A DNA stretch of 64,000 nt. Origin: Micromonospora siamensis (GTDB taxonomy: Bacteria; Actinomycetota; Actinomycetes; Mycobacteriales; Micromonosporaceae). Below the pieces are notes generated by a model, which was not told the origin of the DNA, searched no databases, and was given only the letters and a program-made list of their open reading frames with translations. Shown here in pieces: positions 15,381-23,711 of this stretch. The stretch is from the NCBI RefSeq assembly GCF_900090305.1, contig NZ_LT607751.1:5580001-5644000 (forward strand), written 5' to 3'. Within the stretch, counting starts at the first letter, position 1, and each line of letters begins with the position of its first letter. The position numbers and the translations under genes were made by a program.

Positions 15381-16055
15381 ATGGAGCAGGGCCACCGCGA
15401 CGAGCTGATCCGCCACCTGGCCGAGGCGGTCGGGTCCGTCACCGTGGCCCACCCGACGCGGGTGGCCGTCGACGGGCCGCCCGCCGCCGGCAAGACCACC
15501 CTCGCCGACGAGCTGGCCGTCGTCCTGCGCGGGCAGGGCCGCGAGGTGGTACGCGCCACGATCGACGACTTCCTCTTTCCTCGCGCTCGGCGTTACCGGC
15601 GCGGTGAGTACTCGGCCGAGGGCTGCTACGTCGACGCCCACGACCACGGCTCGCTGAACCGGGTGCTGCTGGATCCGCTCGGCCCGGGCGGGGACCGCCG
15701 CTTCCGGACGGCGGTCTACGACCACGGCACGGACACCGTGTTGTCCCCGCCGGTCGGGACCGCCCCCGCCGACGCCGTGCTGATCCTCGACGGCGTGTTC
15801 CTCATGCGCCCCGAGCTCGTCGACCGGTGGGACCTGAGCATCTTCGTGTCGACCGCGCTCGACACGACGGTGGATCGGGCGGTGATCCGGGAGCGCCGGG
15901 TGTCGTCCCGGGCCGACGTGGAACGGCGCTGGCGCGAGCGTTACCTCCCCGCCCAGCGGTTGTACCTCGCCACGGCCCGACCGACCGATCACGTCGACAT
16001 CGTCGTGCGCAACGACGATCCCCGGCGGCCGGTCTGGGAGTCCCGGGCACGCTGA
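15381..16055 (+). CDS. Uridine-kinase-like P-loop kinase
   Basis: A 224-residue P-loop NTPase with Walker A 'VDGPPAAGKTTLADELA', a lid-type region 'RERRVSSRADVERRWRERY' and 'IDDFLFPRARRYRRG', which is typical of the uridine kinase/phosphoribulokinase-like group in actinobacteria. It probably phosphorylates a nucleoside or sugar. ATG 15381 has GGGAGCAGG upstream. It follows the acetyltransferase gene by 35 bases and is probably co-transcribed. Confidence 0.82.
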   Translation: MEQGHRDELIRHLAEAVGSVTVAHPTRVAVDGPPAAGKTTLADELAVVLRGQGREVVRATIDDFLFPRARRYRRGEYSAEGCYVDAHDHGSLNRVLLDPLGPGGDRRFRTAVYDHGTDTVLSPPVGTAPADAVLILDGVFLMRPELVDRWDLSIFVSTALDTTVDRAVIRERRVSSRADVERRWRERYLPAQRLYLATARPTDHVDIVVRNDDPRRPVWESRAR

Positions 16056-16061
16056 CCGCGT

Positions 16062-16775
16062 TCAGTCCCTCGCCGCTCCAGCAGCCGTGCAGGCGTCCGT
16101 GACGGTGCTGGTCCACACGTCGGGGTGGGTGAACCAGAAGTCGTGCGGTACGCCGGGCACGGTCGAGAATCGCCCGCGCGGGACGAGCGCGGCGAGCTGC
16201 GCCAGCGGCCATGACGGACGGATGTCGTCGCCGGCCGCGATGAAGTGCATCGGCACGTCGCAGGCGGCCAGGTCACGCCACAGTCCAGGGCGGTGGATCC
16301 ACTCGGTGAACGACTCGCCGAGGGACGCGTGCACCTCGGGCGCCCAGGCGATGTCGACGACGGGCTCGGCGGCCCTGCCGGCCTCGTACGCCTCGGACCA
16401 GGTGCGGTCGCGCTGCGGGCCCCGGCCGGCGATGCCGACCATCGCCGTCACCGCCTCCGGATGCTCGACCGCGTAGCGCACGCCCAGGTCGCAGCCCCAC
16501 GAGTGGCCCAGCACGATCCAGCTGCGGACACCGACCGTCTGTCGGACAACCTCCAGATCGGCGATCGCCTCCGCCATGTCGTGGGGGCCGCCGCCGGAGC
16601 GGCCGACGCCGCGCGGCTCCGGGTACCAGGCGCGGTGGCCCCGCGGGGAGATCTCGTCCCGTTCCAGGTACTGCACACACCCCGGGCCGCCGGTCAGGAC
16701 GACGACGTGGGGACCCTGGCCCGTCACGCCGACGTGCAGTGCGGTCGTCCCCACCTGAACCGTCCGGGCGTCCAT
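16062..16775 (-). CDS. Alpha/beta hydrolase (proline-iminopeptidase-like)
   Basis: A 237-residue alpha/beta hydrolase. 'VVLTGGPGCVQYL' is the HGGPG-type oxyanion motif of proline iminopeptidases, 'VLGHSWGCDLGVRYA' the nucleophile elbow, and 'GVPHDFWF' carries the probable catalytic His. It is shorter than standard iminopeptidases, so the cap is reduced. ATG 16775 aligns with the family; the frame extends 54 bases further upstream. It converges on the kinase gene with six bases between them. Confidence 0.85.
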   Translation of the reverse strand: MDARTVQVGTTALHVGVTGQGPHVVVLTGGPGCVQYLERDEISPRGHRAWYPEPRGVGRSGGGPHDMAEAIADLEVVRQTVGVRSWIVLGHSWGCDLGVRYAVEHPEAVTAMVGIAGRGPQRDRTWSEAYEAGRAAEPVVDIAWAPEVHASLGESFTEWIHRPGLWRDLAACDVPMHFIAAGDDIRPSWPLAQLAALVPRGRFSTVPGVPHDFWFTHPDVWTSTVTDACTAAGAARD

Positions 16776-16891
16776 GCCCGACGACGCTAGTCGGGTGGAC
16801 GGGGTCGCGGTGTACCGGCGCACCGGCATACGTGCGCCGGCCGTGCCCGACCGGTCACCGTGCGGTCGCCCGAGGCACTACCGTCGGGCCG

Positions 16892-17326
16892 ATGGTTGCC
16901 ACCGCAGCGGGAGCTTTCCGTCGTACGCCGATCGAACGCGCGGACCAGCGCGTCTCCTGGGAGCGCTCGGACCAGGCGTTCTTCGCCGCCGGCGCCTGTC
17001 ACATCCTCGCCTGGACGTGCCGGGACGCCTTCCCCGACCGGCCGATCCGGCTGGCCGGGGTGCGCTACGCGGGCGACCCGCAGGTCTTCCACGTCTGGGC
17101 GTTCTGGGACGGCTGGGCGTTCGACCACTCCGGCTGGAACCCGGAGCCGGAGCTGTTGGCGGCCAACGCGGCCTTCGAGGCCCGGCCGCTGGAACGCGTC
17201 GCGCTGACCGACGACCTGGCCGAGTTCTGCGCTGCGCACCACTCCCGCATGCCGCACCAGTACTGGCGGGACCCGCTCCCCCGGGCTCGCGCCTACCTCA
17301 ACCGACACACCCCGCCCCGGGCGTGA
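16892..17326 (+). CDS. Hypothetical protein
   Basis: A 144-residue soluble protein rich in aromatic residues ('VSWERSDQAFFAAGACHILA', 'FHVWAFWDGWAFDHSGW'). I do not recognise a family. The pattern suggests a compact globular enzyme-like or immunity-like domain with no membrane segments. ATG 16892 is the first sensible start. It is divergent from the hydrolase gene at 16775 and converges on the operon ending at 17384. Confidence 0.65.
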   Translation: MVATAAGAFRRTPIERADQRVSWERSDQAFFAAGACHILAWTCRDAFPDRPIRLAGVRYAGDPQVFHVWAFWDGWAFDHSGWNPEPELLAANAAFEARPLERVALTDDLAEFCAAHHSRMPHQYWRDPLPRARAYLNRHTPPRA

Positions 17327-17332
17327 GCCGCC

Positions 17333-17363
17333 CCCCGACCGGCGTCGGTGACACCGGTCGGGG
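17333..17363. terminator. Convergent hairpin terminator
   Basis: A perfect ten-base-pair stem (CCCCGACCGG with CCGGTCGGGG) around an eleven-base loop, midway between the convergent genes ending at 17326 and 17384. It probably serves both strands. Confidence 0.65.
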
Positions 17364-17383
17364 CACTCGGTCCGGCTGCGGGT

Positions 17384-18547
17384 TCAGGGCACGCTGATCG
17401 GGATGACCGCCTCCGGCTCGTCGATCGTCACCTGTCCGTCGAACGGCGGCACCTGCGAGATGGACACGTAGTGGTTGCCGAGGTCGACCGGCTCGTCGAG
17501 CAGTACCGGACGGTCGTCCGAGACGAGCGTGAAGGGCACCGAGATGCGCGACCGCGCGCGTGGTCCGGGGACGGTGCAGACGAGTGCCGTCTGGTCGCTG
17601 GACGGACGGACGGCACAACCCTTCCAGCCCGCACCCGCCGGCCGGACCTGACTCGGCAGGACGAGCAGGATCTGCAACCGGGCGACGTCGACGTCGCCGT
17701 CGTTGCTCACCGCCACCGTCAGCCGGCCGGTGAACCCGTCGCCGGCCGGCCGGATCGGCAACGTGGAGGGGACGACGGAGAGCCGGGCCACCGGTGACCG
17801 CCCCGGGAACGTCGTCGGGCCCCCCAACTGCTGGAACCGGCCGTTTCGCCAGGCGTACGTACGCCACTGGTTGGGCACCGAGTTCTGCCCACCGTCGGTG
17901 TACTCCTTCGAGACCAGCACGGCGACCCGCCCGTCGCCGCGCGCCTCGAGATGGTCCATCATCGCGAGTCCGTCCTGCGTTCCGACGACCCGGCCGAGCG
18001 GCACGAAGTTCCGGCCGTCGCGACGGAACCCGACGATCTGACTGCCTCCCGACTCCGGCCCCTCGCCACACATCAGGTGTGCCACGTAGTCCTCGGTGCC
18101 GTCCCGGTCGACGTCCGTCGCGACGTACGACAGGACGTTCACCGCCCGGTGCGGGCCGTCACCCGGCGACTGGCCGCCGGTCAGGGTGACGCGGCCCGTC
18201 GTGCAGGTGGTGTCCGCGGTGGCGCCCCAGGTGGGCACCGTGATGGTGGCCGCTGCGAGGGGGCCGAGATCCGGCTGCCCGCTCTGCTGCTCGGTCGGCA
18301 GCGTGGTCGGTTCCGGCGCCGTCGGCGCCGGGGTGGTTCCGGACGGTGCGGGTGAGCGGTCGGTGCGGACCCCGACGGCGGCGCCCAGTGCCACGGCGAC
18401 GATGGCGAGGCCGGTGACCACGGCGGACGCCGTACGCCGGACACGGACGCGGTGGGAGGTGGCCAGGGCCCGCTCGCGCAGGTCGACGGCGTCGGCCTCG
18501 GCGGCGATCTCGCTCAGTCCTCGGCGCAGGTCGTCGATGTCGATCAT
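17384..18547 (-). CDS. Membrane-anchored partner of a SigE-family sigma factor (putative anti-sigma/sensor)
   Basis: A 387-residue protein with a short cytosolic N-terminus, one membrane helix ('VVTGLAIVAVALGAAVGV', about residues 45-62), a Pro/Thr linker and a secreted domain of about 300 residues. The secreted part has an FG-GAP-like calcium loop ('DVDRDGTEDYV') and a later beta-rich segment. Such genes directly follow SigE-family sigma genes and are thought to sense or restrain them. Its ATG overlaps the restored sigma stop as ATGA. In the sequence as given, a one-base frameshift in the sigma gene joins the two frames into one 562-residue ORF. Confidence 0.75.
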   Translation of the reverse strand: MIDIDDLRRGLSEIAAEADAVDLRERALATSHRVRVRRTASAVVTGLAIVAVALGAAVGVRTDRSPAPSGTTPAPTAPEPTTLPTEQQSGQPDLGPLAAATITVPTWGATADTTCTTGRVTLTGGQSPGDGPHRAVNVLSYVATDVDRDGTEDYVAHLMCGEGPESGGSQIVGFRRDGRNFVPLGRVVGTQDGLAMMDHLEARGDGRVAVLVSKEYTDGGQNSVPNQWRTYAWRNGRFQQLGGPTTFPGRSPVARLSVVPSTLPIRPAGDGFTGRLTVAVSNDGDVDVARLQILLVLPSQVRPAGAGWKGCAVRPSSDQTALVCTVPGPRARSRISVPFTLVSDDRPVLLDEPVDLGNHYVSISQVPPFDGQVTIDEPEAVIPISVP

Positions 18548-19069
18548 CGCGCCCCTCCGGTCTTGTGCAGGCCGTCGAGTTCCGGTGCGAGGATCCGCAG
18601 CCGCTCGAGCGCCTTTCGCGGTCTGGCTCTTGATGGTGCCCACGCTGACCCCCATGGTCTCCGCCGCCTGCGCCTCGGTCAGATCGTCGAAGAACCTCAG
18701 GATGATCACCGCGCGCTGCTTCGGGGTGAGCCGGGACAGCGCGCTGCGCAACGACAGCCGCAGCACCGTCTGATCGGCGTGGTCGGACTGCACACCGGAC
18801 CAGTCGGGCAGGTGGCCGGTGAACGCCTCGACGACGCGGCGCCGCCGCCAGCGGGTCACCTGCAGGTGGTACATCGTCCTGCGGGCGTACGCCTCGGCGT
18901 TCCCGGTGGCGTGCAGGTTCCGCCAGGCGCGATGGGTCAGTCCCAGCGCGCTCTGCACGAGGTCCTCGGCCAGATGCTGATCGCCGGTGAGCAGGTAGGC
19001 CGAACGGATCAGGGCCGGCGTCCTGGCCCGGACGAAGGCGTCGAAGTCAGCGACGGAAGCGTCCACCAT
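18544..19069 (-). CDS. SigE-family ECF RNA polymerase sigma factor, frameshifted
   Basis: Region 2 ('FDAFVRARTPALIRSAYLL', 'HLAEDLVQSALG') and region 4 ('LSRLTPKQRAVIILRFFDDL', 'EAQAAETMGVSVGTIKSQTAK') of a SigE-family ECF sigma factor are present. After 'SQTAK' the frame is disturbed: removing one T from the TTT around 18617-18620 restores 'ALERLRILAPELDGLHKTGGAR' (read in two parts) and a TGA overlapping the next ATG, exactly as expected for the family. The length from ATG to that stop is 526, one over a multiple of three. GGGGG precedes the ATG. It is either a sequencing error or a real fusion/phase-variable tract. Confidence 0.8.
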
Positions 19070-19180
19070 CGCCCCCTTCCGACCGGTCGTGTGGAGGTGA
19101 CATACCACCTAAGACGACGACCGGCGGCGAAGAGTTGGGGCCGGGACGGACAATTGTGCGGTCGGCGGAAGGAGCAAGCG

Positions 19181-19456
19181 ATGCACGACGAGCCGCGGCC
19201 GGGCTTGGCGCCCCCTGAGCACTCCCCCGCCTACCAGGGTGAACCCGTCCTGATCACCGTCGACGGACAGGACTTCCGGGTCCGGCGGCGTGCCGACTCC
19301 CCCGGCACGTACGACTTCGACTGGCTCACCGGGCCGCACCCGTACGGCTTCGGCCTGAGCCAGCCCGGCCACGAGCTGACCCGGCCTGAGCTGGAGCGGC
19401 ACATCCGCGACTTCCTCGACCAGATCGACCCCGCCACGGGATACCTGGGCGACTGA
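19181..19456 (+). CDS. Small hypothetical protein
   Basis: A 91-residue acidic protein with 'GEPVLITVDGQDFRVRRRAD', 'GTYDFDWLTGPHPYGFG' and 'LERHIRDFLDQIDPATGYL'. I know no function. GGAAGGAG lies six bases before the ATG, so it is well expressed on paper. It sits alone between the two sigma operons, divergent from the first and upstream of the second. Confidence 0.8.
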   Translation: MHDEPRPGLAPPEHSPAYQGEPVLITVDGQDFRVRRRADSPGTYDFDWLTGPHPYGFGLSQPGHELTRPELERHIRDFLDQIDPATGYLGD

Positions 19457-19529
19457 CCGCCAACGTGCAACCTTCCACCGGGCTCGCCACGACAAGGAGA
19501 TGACAGCAGCCGGTTGGCAGAGGAGCAGG

Positions 19530-20051
19530 ATGCGGCCCGACCTCGAACGGGAGTACGTCGAGTACGTGACGGCGCGGCTACCCCGCCTGCACCGCACGGC
19601 GTACCTGCTGTGCGCCGACGCCTTCCAGGCCGACGACATCGTGCAGGCGACCCTCACGGCGCTCTATCTGAACTGGTCGCGGGCCGTGGGGGCCGACAAC
19701 CTCGACGGGTACGTGCACCGGATCCTGATGCGGCGTTACCTCGACGAGCGGCGTCGCCGGTGGTCGCGGGTGCTGCTCGGCGACCGGGTCCCGGAGCTGA
19801 CGGCGGCGCCGGACGGCGACGTGGAGGCGCGCGACGAGCTGGTGACGGCGTTGCGGGCGTTGCCGAAGGGGCAGCGGGCGGTCGTGGTGCTGCGCTACTT
19901 CGGGGACCTGTCGGTCGAGGCGACGGCGGCGGCGCTCGGCTGCTCGACGGGCAACGTGAAGAGCCAGTGCGCGCGGGGGCTCGCCGCGCTCCGGGAGGCG
20001 CTCGGCCCCCGGCATCCGGTCGGTACCGCGAACACCACGAAGGGTCGATGA
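19530..20051 (+). CDS. SigE-family ECF RNA polymerase sigma factor
   Basis: A 173-residue ECF sigma factor. Region 2 has 'LHRTAYLLCADAFQADDIVQ' and 'NLDGYVHRILMRRYLDERRR'; region 4 has 'LPKGQRAVVVLRYFGDLS' and 'AAALGCSTGNVKSQCARGL'. ATG 19530 follows GAGGAG by four bases; ATG 19500 has its purine run directly adjacent, so it is less likely. It ends inside the start of the next gene (ATGATG overlap), the same design as the operon at 17384-19069 on the other strand. Confidence 0.92.
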   Translation: MRPDLEREYVEYVTARLPRLHRTAYLLCADAFQADDIVQATLTALYLNWSRAVGADNLDGYVHRILMRRYLDERRRRWSRVLLGDRVPELTAAPDGDVEARDELVTALRALPKGQRAVVVLRYFGDLSVEATAAALGCSTGNVKSQCARGLAALREALGPRHPVGTANTTKGR

Positions 20052-21319
20052 TGGACGAGGAAGAGCAGCTGCGGGAGCGGCTCGCGGCGGTCGACGTGCC
20101 GGCGAGCCGGATCGAGGTGGAGGCCCTGCTCGGGGCCGGACGCCGGGCCGCCTTTCGCCGCCGCTCGCTCCGGGCGTCCGGCGGGGTCGCCCTGGCCACG
20201 GCGGCGCTGCTGGCGGTGCCGTCGGCCCTGACCGGCGGGACGGGCCGACCGGCGGACCGGTCGGCCCTCGGGACGGCCGCCACCACCCCGGCGGCGACCA
20301 CCCCGGCCGCGACCAGCCCGGCGAGGGCCACCCCGGCCGCGACCACGCCGGCGAGGGTGACACCGCCGGCCACGCCCGCCACCGCGGTGGCCGACCCGGC
20401 CACCGGCTGCCGCCCGGCCGAGCTGCCCGTGCCGCCGGGGATGCGGAGCGTCGAACCCGCCGCGGTGGACCCGACCGGCCGGTACGTCGTGGGCAACGGC
20501 AGCGTCGGGCAGGACTTCCGGCCGATCCTGTGGACCGACGGGAAGCCGCGGGCGCTGCCGGTGCCGGGGACCTCGGTCCAGGCCACCGCCGTCAACGCCG
20601 GTGGCGTCGTGGTCGGCCTGGTCCAGAACGGCAGCCAGGAGTACGTCGCCCGCTACGCCGACGGCGTCTGGACCCGGCTGCGTACCCCGCCGGGAAAGTG
20701 GCACCCGTACCCGACGCCGAAGATCAACCGAGCGGGCGATGTGGTGATCAACGTGGAGCCGAGCGGAAACTCCGGCGGCGAGGGCAGCTTCGCCCTGCTC
20801 TGGAAGGCCGGCTCGACCACGGCGGTCCGGCTGCCGCTGCCGGCGGGGGCCAACGTGCACGACATCACCGACGACGGCACGTTGGTCGGCGGCACCTACG
20901 CCGACGGCGTCGGGGTGGCGGCGTACGTCTGGAACCAGCGGGGGGACGGCCGCAGGTTGGCGGTGCCGGCCGGCCAGACCGGCCTGGCGTACGCGGCGCA
21001 GGGCGACTGGGTGACCGGCGGGGCCTGGCCGTCGGAGTCCGTCGCCCGGTGGAACCTCCGCACCGGTCAGGTGATCGTGGGTCCCCGGTGGACGCACGGT
21101 GCCGGCTCGGAGCCGTACGGACCGGGTACGGCGGTGAACGCCTCGGGTTGGGCGGTCGCCCTCGGCACCGTGTTGCGGGCCGAGGAGCCGGTCGAGTTGA
21201 CCCTGCCCGACGGGCAGATCGGTCGGGCGGCGGACGTGTCGGACGGCGGGCTGGTGGTCGGTTCGGCGTTCACCGACCCGGGCAGCCGCCACCTGGGGCC
21301 ACGCGCCTGGCGGTGCTGA
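20048..21319 (+). CDS. Membrane-anchored HAF-repeat-like sigma partner
   Basis: A 423-residue protein with a short cytosolic N-terminus, one membrane helix (about residues 42-60), a Thr/Pro/Ala-repeat linker ('ATTPAATTPAATSPA') and a secreted region with repeated units such as 'AVNAGGVVVGLV', 'DITDDGTLVGGTY', 'AVNASGWAVALG' and 'DVSDGGLVVGSAF'. These are HAF-type repeats, likely a beta-propeller. It is translationally coupled to the SigE-family sigma gene and probably works as its surface sensor or anti-sigma (inference). Confidence 0.8.
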   Translation: MMDEEEQLRERLAAVDVPASRIEVEALLGAGRRAAFRRRSLRASGGVALATAALLAVPSALTGGTGRPADRSALGTAATTPAATTPAATSPARATPAATTPARVTPPATPATAVADPATGCRPAELPVPPGMRSVEPAAVDPTGRYVVGNGSVGQDFRPILWTDGKPRALPVPGTSVQATAVNAGGVVVGLVQNGSQEYVARYADGVWTRLRTPPGKWHPYPTPKINRAGDVVINVEPSGNSGGEGSFALLWKAGSTTAVRLPLPAGANVHDITDDGTLVGGTYADGVGVAAYVWNQRGDGRRLAVPAGQTGLAYAAQGDWVTGGAWPSESVARWNLRTGQVIVGPRWTHGAGSEPYGPGTAVNASGWAVALGTVLRAEEPVELTLPDGQIGRAADVSDGGLVVGSAFTDPGSRHLGPRAWRC

Positions 21320-21417
21320 GCGGGCGGCGTACCGGATGCGGTGCGCCCGCTGCGAGGTGACGGCCGGGGGGCGACCGCCACCTCGCGTGCGCCGTGGGGG
21401 GTACGGCGCTGCGGGGC

Positions 21418-21437
21418 CCGGCACCGTACGGTGCCGG
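21418..21437. terminator. 20-base perfect palindrome between convergent genes
   Basis: CCGGCACCGTACGGTGCCGG is a perfect palindrome in the 170-base gap between genes converging at 21319 and 21490. It can form an eight-pair stem with a GTAC loop, so a bidirectional terminator is the simplest reading. A run of nine G residues follows at 21457-21465. Confidence 0.45.
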
Positions 21438-21489
21438 ATCGCCGCCGCCGGGGCGCGGGGGGGGGTGCGCTCGCCCGGCGGCGGAGTCC

Positions 21490-22005
21490 TCAGCGGGTGG
21501 GGCGGGCGGTGGATCGGTGGTCGGCGCCGGTGGTGGGCCGGCTCTCCGGCGCGCTCGGCCGGGTCTCCGGCCGGCCGGTGGACTTGGTGGCGGGGCGGGC
21601 GGTCGGGGCGTTGCCCTTGTCGGCCTTCTGCGCGACCAGCAGGGTGTCGCAGTAGGCGGCCACCTTCTCCCGGTCACCGGCGGTGGTGACCAGGACCGAG
21701 AAGGCGGGGTTCTCCAGCGCCTTGCCGGGGTTGTCGCCGGCACCGGCCCGGTACGCGCGGCAGAGGCCGACCAGCGACGGCGAGGGGCTGCCCTTCGGGG
21801 CCGGCGCGGTCGACGGCCTGCCCCGGTCCGCGTCGGCGGGCCTGCCGGTGGCGTGCGCCGCCGCCGGCTTCGGGGTGCCGCCGGTCAGCGGGGTGGGGAG
21901 GGCGCCACCGGCGGCGGCGAGGGCCACCCCGCCGGTGGCGGTCACGGCGAGCACCGTGGCACCGGCCTTGAGGGTGAGCAGTTTCGCCAGGGCGGTCTCA
22001 AGCAT
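21490..22005 (-). CDS. Secreted or membrane-anchored hypothetical protein
   Basis: A 171-residue protein beginning 'MLETALAKLLTLKAGATVLA', with a hydrophobic segment (about residues 14-34), a Pro/Ala-rich linker, a small central domain ('LCRAYRAGAGDNPGKALENP', 'DREKVAAYCDTLL') and a Thr/Arg/Pro-rich tail. Two cysteines in the central domain may pair. Proteins of this layout are common in actinobacteria near SigE-type operons; the function is unknown. GGAG sits upstream of the ATG. Confidence 0.75.
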   Translation of the reverse strand: MLETALAKLLTLKAGATVLAVTATGGVALAAAGGALPTPLTGGTPKPAAAHATGRPADADRGRPSTAPAPKGSPSPSLVGLCRAYRAGAGDNPGKALENPAFSVLVTTAGDREKVAAYCDTLLVAQKADKGNAPTARPATKSTGRPETRPSAPESRPTTGADHRSTARPTR

Positions 22006-22208
22006 CGCGGATCTCCATGTGGGGGGTGGTGAACGGACGCGCCGAGGGGGCGGCACGTCCACCCGGCGGGGCCGCCGGGTGCGGAGAGGGCGCGGGATCC
22101 TCGCGCCCTTCTCGTGGCTCTCAGCGCCCGCACCGCGCCGGATGTCACACCGGCGACCAGCGGGTACGGTGGGCTACCGCGCGAGCACGCCGCGTCCGCC
22201 GGGACGGC

Positions 22209-22571
22209 TCACCGGCGACCTCCGGCGTCCCCGCCGAGCAGCCCGATCGGGATCTGCAACGCCCCGGCCACCAGCATCATCAGGTCGGCGACGAGGAGTG
22301 CCGTGGGTTGCGATGGCCCCGACAGCAGAACGGGGATGCCGAGCAGGGCCAAAAGGACGATGGCCACCCCGCCGGCCGCGTACCCGGGGGTCCGCCGGCC
22401 CCGGGCGATCGGCCCGCGCCCCCACCGCAGCGCGCCCAGCGCGGCGAGCGCGCAGAGCACCGGCACCCCGACCAGCAGCGCCGGCCGGGGTGACCGCCAC
22501 GCGCCGAACAGCACCGTGAGGGCCAGCCCGAGCAGCGCGACCTGGAGGACCCAGAGGGCACGACGAGGCAT
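22209..22571 (-). CDS. Small integral membrane protein
   Basis: A 120-residue protein with four hydrophobic helices ('VLQVALLGLALTVLFGAW', 'ALLVGVPVLCALAALGAL', 'AAGGVAIVLLALLGIPVLL', 'VADLMMLVAGALQIPIGLLG'). It has no recognisable motif. The start is ATG 22571, with CAGGGGG 12 bases upstream; the frame opens slightly earlier. The function is unknown. Confidence 0.7.
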   Translation of the reverse strand: MPRRALWVLQVALLGLALTVLFGAWRSPRPALLVGVPVLCALAALGALRWGRGPIARGRRTPGYAAGGVAIVLLALLGIPVLLSGPSQPTALLVADLMMLVAGALQIPIGLLGGDAGGRR

Positions 22572-22633
22572 GCCGCGCTCGTACCCCCTGGTGTTCCTCC
22601 ACAAACGACGGACGGCGGCGGGACGGACCGGCC

Positions 22634-23521
22634 TCAGCCGCGGTCGGTGTCGCGCATCCAGAGCGGCAGGGCGCGGGTGTCGTCCTGGCCGTGTCCGTCG
22701 GCGTGGGCGGCGTCGCCGACGCCGACGGCCGCCTCGACCAGCGGCAGCCGCGGCTCGGCGGCGAGACAGAGCCGCAGGTCCTTGCTGAGCATGTCGACGG
22801 TGAAGCCGGCCGTCGGTGGCGCTCCGGCCGACAGGATCTGACGTACGCCGGGGAAGGCGGCGCCGAGCGGGCCGTCGGCGATCAACTCGTCCACCACGTC
22901 GGCGGGCAGGTCGAGGGTGGCGGCCAGGCGCAGCGCGTCGCCGATGCCGGCCAGGGCCAGACCGAGGGTGAGATTGCGGACCAGCTTCGCGGCGCTGCCC
23001 GCCCCGGTCGGGCCGACGTGCCGCACCTGCTCCGGGTCACCCCAGAGGTCCAGCAGCGGGCGGGCCACCGCCACGTCGGCGTCGGCGCCACCGGCCAGCA
23101 CGCCGAGGGTCCCCTCGGTGGCCGGGCCGACCGACCCGTACACCGGCGCGTCGACGTAGCGCAGGCGGTGCTCGCGCAGCCGGCCGGCCATCCGCCGGGA
23201 GGCGTCCGGGCCGATGGTGCTGGCGTCGACCACCAGGGTGTCCGGCGCGGCACCCGAGGCGACCCCGTCCGGCCCGAGCAGCACCCGCTCCACGGCGTCC
23301 GGGTCGGCGAGCATCAGCACCACCACGTCCCGGCCGGCGGCGGCCTCGGCGGGGCTGCCGGCGACCGTGGCGCCGGCCGACCCCAGGGCCTCCGCCTTGC
23401 CGGGACTGCGGTTCCACACGGCCAGGTCGTGACCGGCGGCCAGCACGTGCCGGGCCATCGGGGTGCCCATCCGTCCCAGGCCGAGGAAGGCGACCCGCAG
23501 TCGCCGGGAATCGTCAGTCAT
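22634..23521 (-). CDS. NAD(P)-dependent oxidoreductase, 3-hydroxyisobutyrate dehydrogenase family
   Basis: A 295-residue beta-hydroxyacid dehydrogenase. The Rossmann motif is 'VAFLGLGRMGTPMARHVLAAG', followed by 'VAVWNRSPGKAE'-type residues for cofactor choice, 'VVDASTIGPDASRRMAG' and 'YVDAPVYGSVGPATEGTLGV' (substrate box), and 'GAGSAAKLVRNLTLG' with the catalytic lysine. The substrate cannot be told from sequence. The start is ATG 23521. It lies next to the membrane protein at 22209 and is divergent from the sensor kinase gene. Confidence 0.9.
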   Translation of the reverse strand: MTDDSRRLRVAFLGLGRMGTPMARHVLAAGHDLAVWNRSPGKAEALGSAGATVAGSPAEAAAGRDVVVLMLADPDAVERVLLGPDGVASGAAPDTLVVDASTIGPDASRRMAGRLREHRLRYVDAPVYGSVGPATEGTLGVLAGGADADVAVARPLLDLWGDPEQVRHVGPTGAGSAAKLVRNLTLGLALAGIGDALRLAATLDLPADVVDELIADGPLGAAFPGVRQILSAGAPPTAGFTVDMLSKDLRLCLAAEPRLPLVEAAVGVGDAAHADGHGQDDTRALPLWMRDTDRG

Positions 23522-23711
23522 GCCGCCAGTCAACCGCACCCCCGGCCGTCCCGCCCGGCGGACGAGGCCGTCGAGCAGGATCCCCCGCCCGCCCCGGCGA
23601 CGGCGTGAGCACCGAGGGTGACCAGGGCGGATGTCGCGTGTTATTCTCCGGCGTCGATCTACATCCGCGCGGACCCGTCCCGGGTCGCTGCCGGAAGGAC
23701 CGCCTCTCCCG

